A stretch of DNA of 8,065 bases, taken from positions 1 through 8,065 of the forward strand of contig DRBY01000098.1 in the NCBI GenBank assembly GCA_011042755.1, read 5' to 3'. Shown piece by piece: positions 5,644 through 8,065 of this stretch (positions are counted from its first letter, which is position 1; every line of letters starts with the position of its first letter). The notes under the pieces were generated by a model. That model was given only the letters and a program-made list of their open reading frames with translations, did not search any database and was not told where the DNA came from. The position numbers and the translations under genes are program-made. Source of the stretch: Thermoproteota archaeon (GTDB taxonomy: Archaea > Thermoproteota > Korarchaeia > Korarchaeales > Korarchaeaceae).

Positions 5644-6738
5644 ATGCGCAAGCCCGACGCCGCCACGCTTGTAGGCTGGGCTAGCCAGATAGTCCCGGCG
5701 GCGATCTTGGGCGTGGCCGCTCGCGTCGCCGCGGATGCGCTCCACTTCCCGGGGTACTTCGACTCTCTCGGCGCCATGTGGGTGGCTCAGAAAGGACTTG
5801 CGCAGGGTCTCCTCGGTGGAGTACTCACCGGGCTCCTGCTCACGGCCTACTACAAGGCGTACATGGCGGCATTCTGGGTTCCAGGCCTGGCGGCCCTCCT
5901 CTACGGTTTCATGAGGAGGAGGGGAAGGCCCATCCTCGGTGCTCTGCTCGCGGCCTTGGCGTACGTCCTAGGCTGGGCCGCGGTCTACTGTCTCGCAACA
6001 GGGACCTGGAAGAAGATACCGCTCTACCTGCACACGAAGGGAGCGCTGATCCTTGCGCTGGACATCTTGATCTGCTCCGGGGTTGGGGAGGGGCTCTCTC
6101 CCCTCTTAGCTCGGCTCGACGACCGCAGGGTCGTGGCTGGTGTAATGCTCGCTGCGTTGGCCACCACAGGCCTCGCGTACATTCAGGTAGAGCAGAACGA
6201 GTGGGGGATAGCGGGATCCTTCCCGGAGAGGGAGGGGTGGGAGAAGTTCCACTCAAAGATGGACCTCGTGTGGATTTGGATGGGGGAGAAGGGAATTAAC
6301 AACTACTACTATCCGGAGACGAGGTTCACTAGGGGAGATCCAGGGTATCAGGTCTGGGTGGGGCTGTACTGGATACAGGGGTGGCACGACGTGGCGGACG
6401 TCTCCCTAGACAGCGCGTTCGCGGTCTGGGATCAGAACTTCTGGAATGGAATTCACGGAGTGCCAGGCCCTTACACCTATGTCATTGACGTCCACAACAT
6501 CACCGAGATCAACTTCAAGGGCTACAGGGCCTACCTGATGTACGGAGGGATGTTAACTCTCAGCGATGTCGAGCCCTATGAGGAGGTCTGGCTGGAGGGG
6601 TTCTTCATCACGTTCTACAATGGGGACCTAGACAGGACTGCGATAATCTACGCATGCGCGACTAAGGATAACCTGCCAGCCATGATAGACGAGCTCTGGG
6701 CCCTGATAAACTCGTGGGAGCTGGGTTTGCAGAGCTAG
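5644..6738 (+). CDS. Unrecognised membrane protein: six-helix N-terminal module plus Trp-rich soluble C-terminal domain
   Basis: The protein has 364 residues from ATG 5644. The frame is open back to TTG 5509, but those 45 extra codons would cover the promoter. Likely helices lie at about 12-32, 51-70, 72-90, 97-119, 133-153 and 162-182. Helix 1, the segment FPGYFDSLGAMWVAQ (35-49), the small-residue-rich GLLGGVLTGLLL and the RRRGR turn (91-95) recall ECF-transporter S-components and related 5TM sensor domains. That resemblance is from memory and weak. Basic loops at 91-95 and 157-162 put the C-terminal domain (about 183-364) outside the cell. That domain has 12 tryptophans and 13 tyrosines in 182 residues and looks beta-rich, ending in a helix (NLPAMIDELWALINSWE). 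The divergent 254-residue gene may be a partner. No catalytic motif was recognised. Confidence 0.8.
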   Translation: MRKPDAATLVGWASQIVPAAILGVAARVAADALHFPGYFDSLGAMWVAQKGLAQGLLGGVLTGLLLTAYYKAYMAAFWVPGLAALLYGFMRRRGRPILGALLAALAYVLGWAAVYCLATGTWKKIPLYLHTKGALILALDILICSGVGEGLSPLLARLDDRRVVAGVMLAALATTGLAYIQVEQNEWGIAGSFPEREGWEKFHSKMDLVWIWMGEKGINNYYYPETRFTRGDPGYQVWVGLYWIQGWHDVADVSLDSAFAVWDQNFWNGIHGVPGPYTYVIDVHNITEINFKGYRAYLMYGGMLTLSDVEPYEEVWLEGFFITFYNGDLDRTAIIYACATKDNLPAMIDELWALINSWELGLQS

Positions 6739-6865
6739 GCTGGCAATTATAACTCTCGCTCCGAGGGGCGTGCCTCAGGGCTATAGGACTTAGAATTAGA
6801 GAAGCGCTTGAATATTTGCTGAGTTAAATGACACATGTAGATCCAGGAAGAGCACTATCTGCTGA

Positions 6866-7061
6866 TCTGGATCTTGGATTAATCGACCCGCCCCCGCTCC
6901 GCTCTCCTCAGCGAAGGTTTGAACAGGGCTTCTTTCTCGGAAGACCCAGCGAGATGCTCGTGAAATTGAAAGTGAGCGAGAGTGGAATTGAGGCGGTTAA
7001 AGTCGGAGGAAGTGCGGTCAAGGTGGCTGAGGGAAAACCTCCTTTTAATCCAAGATCCAGA
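6866..7061. repeat. Perfect 17-base inverted repeat pair upstream of hyuA
   Basis: The left arm TCTGGATCTTGGATTAA (6866-6882) and the right arm TTAATCCAAGATCCAGA (7045-7061) are exact reverse complements separated by 162 bases. The pairing stops at both ends. The right arm overlaps the hyuA TATA box (TTTTAATC, 7043-7050) and extends almost to the predicted transcription start. The arm centres are 179 bases apart. Possible roles are paired repressor sites, a long-range RNA stem, or ends of a decayed small element. Confidence 0.8.
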
Positions 7062-7070
7062 CCCAGCGAG
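6942..7070 (+). repeat. Exact 12-base direct repeat
   Basis: AGACCCAGCGAG occurs at 6942-6953 and again at 7059-7070. The second copy begins in the last three bases of the inverted-repeat right arm and ends 5 bases before the hyuA start codon. Confidence 0.6.
7043..7050 (+). promoter_or_regulatory. Candidate TATA box of hyuA, overlapped by an inverted-repeat arm
   Basis: TTTTAATC is centred about 29 bases before TTG 7076, so the hyuA message would be leaderless or nearly so. An A-rich GGAAAA lies just upstream. A protein bound to the 7045-7061 arm would compete with TBP, which makes repression plausible. Confidence 0.5.
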
Positions 7071-7075
7071 GGCCT

Positions 7076-8065
7076 TTGGGGATACGCGTAGGAATTGACG
7101 TGGGCGGGACATTTACCGACCTGGTGGCCTTCAATGAGGGGAGCGGAGAGGTCTCGCTGGTAAAGGTTCCAACGACCCCTAGAGACCCAGAGGTTGGGGT
7201 CATAGACGCGCTCTCGAGGTTTCTCCGCAGTACAGATCCTAGGGAGGTTTCACTGGTTTCTCACGCCACTACGCTCGCGACCAACGCCCTCCTAGGGCAG
7301 GAGGGGCTGGAGCTTCCTTTAGTTGCGCTGCTGACCACAGAAGGGTTCAGAGATGTCCTAGAGATAGGCAGACAGAGGAGGCCAGAGCTTTACAACCTGT
7401 TCTTCCGGAGGCCGAGACCCCTCGCCCCTAGGAGGCTAAGGTTCGGAGTTAGGGAGAGGATCGACTACAAGGGGAACGTACTGATTCCGCTGAGCAAGCA
7501 AAATGTCGAGCAGGCGGTCACAACGGCTCTTCAGAGAGGTGCGGGCGCCATAGCGATCAGCTTCCTGCACTCCTACGCTAACCCCTCCCACGAGAAGCAA
7601 GCCAAAGAAATAGCTCAGAAGTTGGCGTCGCACCTGCCAGTCGTCGCCAGTCACGAGATAGACCCGGAGTATAGAGAGTACGAGAGGACGAGCACCACCG
7701 TCGTCAATGCCGCGCTGATCCCAGTGGTCTCGGGTTACCTCAAGAGGCTGGAGGGCGCCTTCTCCTCTCTTCGGATCTCGGCCCCCCGCTACGTTATGCA
7801 GAGCAGCGGCGGGCTGGCCAGCTTTGAGGAGGCGGCGAAGAAGCCGGCCTCCCTGATAGAGTCAGGCCCGGCCGCCGGCATAGTGGCGTCAGCTTGGCTG
7901 GGATCTCTCCTGGGGCTGGAGAGGGTCATCGGATTTGACATGGGTGGTACCACGGCCAAGGCTGGCGTCGTCGTGAATGGAAGGCCAGAGGTGACCACCG
8001 AGTACGAGGTGGGAGGCTCGATCCACGCGGGGAGGATAGTGAAGGGGAGCGGGTACACCGTCAGG
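7076..8065 (+). CDS. hyuA: Hydantoinase/5-oxoprolinase subunit A (HyuA), 5' part
   Basis: The frame is open from a TAA at 7046-7048 to the window end, with TTG 7076 the only start that keeps the N terminus (there is no ATG, and GTG 7100 would cut the first ATP-binding motif). The visible 330 residues are about half of a typical 650-700 residue HyuA. Motifs are GIDVGGTFTDLVAF (residues 6-19, phosphate-1 loop of the actin/hexokinase-like fold), SHATTLATNALL (62-73), TTEGFRDVLEIGRQRRP (87-103), HEIDPEYREYERTSTTVVNAAL (193-214), MQSSGGL (241-247), IESGPAAGI (261-269) and GFDMGGTTAK (286-295). With HyuB, which usually follows, the family performs ATP-dependent opening of hydantoins or 5-oxoproline. 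Acetone/acetophenone carboxylase subunits are related, so the substrate is open. The first half of the fold appears complete and undamaged. Confidence 0.93.
   Translation, partial: MGIRVGIDVGGTFTDLVAFNEGSGEVSLVKVPTTPRDPEVGVIDALSRFLRSTDPREVSLVSHATTLATNALLGQEGLELPLVALLTTEGFRDVLEIGRQRRPELYNLFFRRPRPLAPRRLRFGVRERIDYKGNVLIPLSKQNVEQAVTTALQRGAGAIAISFLHSYANPSHEKQAKEIAQKLASHLPVVASHEIDPEYREYERTSTTVVNAALIPVVSGYLKRLEGAFSSLRISAPRYVMQSSGGLASFEEAAKKPASLIESGPAAGIVASAWLGSLLGLERVIGFDMGGTTAKAGVVVNGRPEVTTEYEVGGSIHAGRIVKGSGYTVR

Larger units (their letters stand above)
6839..7066. repeat. Cluster of five AGAYCCAG motifs
   Basis: AGAYCCAG occurs at 6839-6846 (plus), 6867-6874 (minus, as CTGGATCT), 6942-6949 (plus), 7053-7060 (plus) and 7059-7066 (plus, overlapping the previous copy by two bases). 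Two of these copies sit inside the 17-base inverted repeat. The motif also occurs inside coding sequence at 6336-6343 and 7183-7190, so single copies mean little. The clustering in front of hyuA is what suggests protein binding sites. Confidence 0.5.
6739..7075. other. 337-base intergenic region with repeats, no convincing gene
   Basis: Short frames exist on both strands (plus 6828-7091, minus 6879-7112), but neither has a ribosome site, a positioned promoter or recognisable content, and both overlap hyuA. No tRNA T-arm, C/D-box pair or CRISPR-like array was seen. The region contains a 17-base inverted repeat, five AGAYCCAG motifs, a 12-base direct repeat and the hyuA TATA box. A separate A+T-rich patch, AATTATAA (6745-6752), could be a promoter for an unidentified transcript. 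Confidence 0.6.

Noticed and set aside
6905..6935. A TTTGAACAGG segment resembling a tRNA T-loop
   Set aside because: The flanking bases do not form a T-arm on either strand, and no acceptor or anticodon arm was found.
7029..7046. A GAGG-GAAAA-CCTC hairpin followed by TTTT, resembling an intrinsic terminator
   Set aside because: The stem is only four base pairs, archaeal termination does not need a hairpin, and the T residues are better explained as the hyuA TATA box.
6866..7061. Reading the inverted repeat as the ends of a 196-base miniature transposable element
   Set aside because: The bases immediately outside the two arms do not form a matching target duplication, and the right arm coincides with the hyuA promoter. 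It is not excluded, but regulatory sites fit better.
6828..7091. An 87-codon plus-strand frame with an ATG start in the intergenic region
   Set aside because: It has no ribosome site and no suitably placed TATA box, runs through both inverted-repeat arms, overlaps the start of hyuA and resembles nothing I know. It is listed as non-coding.
6879..7112. A 77-codon minus-strand frame
   Set aside because: It runs antisense into the conserved first motif of hyuA, lacks a ribosome site and covers the repeats.

Overview
This is an archaeal window, about 58 percent G+C by eye. The signs are near-exclusive AGG/AGA arginine codons and abundant ATA isoleucine codons. Shine-Dalgarno sites read GGAGGTGAT, the complement of the archaeal 16S 3' end. 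TATA-like boxes sit about 28 bases before start codons with no leader, and GTG and TTG starts occur. The solute-binding protein is tethered by a Thr/Pro linker and a C-terminal membrane helix, an arrangement typical of Thermoproteota-like archaea. A hyperthermophilic crenarchaeal or korarchaeal peptide-using heterotroph would fit, but the sequence alone does not fix the lineage.

Bases 1-4726 hold a family-5 (Opp/Dpp type) ABC importer on the plus strand: the 3' part of the solute-binding protein gene, two permeases (dppB, dppC) and two ATPases (dppD, dppF). From dppB onward the genes are spaced by only 4 bases. Each upstream stop codon is the TGA inside the next gene's Shine-Dalgarno sequence, so the four proteins are probably made in a coupled, balanced way. 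The binding protein catches the substrate outside the cell, DppB/DppC form the channel, and DppD/DppF power it; both ATPases carry the C-terminal four-cysteine motif of this family. The substrate is probably oligopeptides, but archaeal members also carry oligosaccharides.

Bases 4744-6738 hold two genes I do not recognise. They are transcribed divergently from a 135-base region with two apparent leaderless promoters. The minus-strand gene (4744-5508) encodes a 254-residue soluble protein. The plus-strand gene (5644-6738) encodes a 364-residue protein with about six membrane helices, faintly like an ECF-transporter S-component, followed by a very tryptophan-rich soluble domain.

Bases 6739-7075 form a 337-base non-coding region with a perfect 17-base inverted repeat (arms 162 bases apart) and a cluster of AGAYCCAG motifs. 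One arm overlaps the TATA box of the last gene, hyuA, which starts at TTG 7076 and runs off the window end. HyuA is the ATP-dependent hydantoinase / 5-oxoprolinase A subunit. A peptide importer close to an enzyme acting on cyclised amino-acid amides suggests a peptide and amino-acid catabolism locus, with hyuA possibly under its own operator control.
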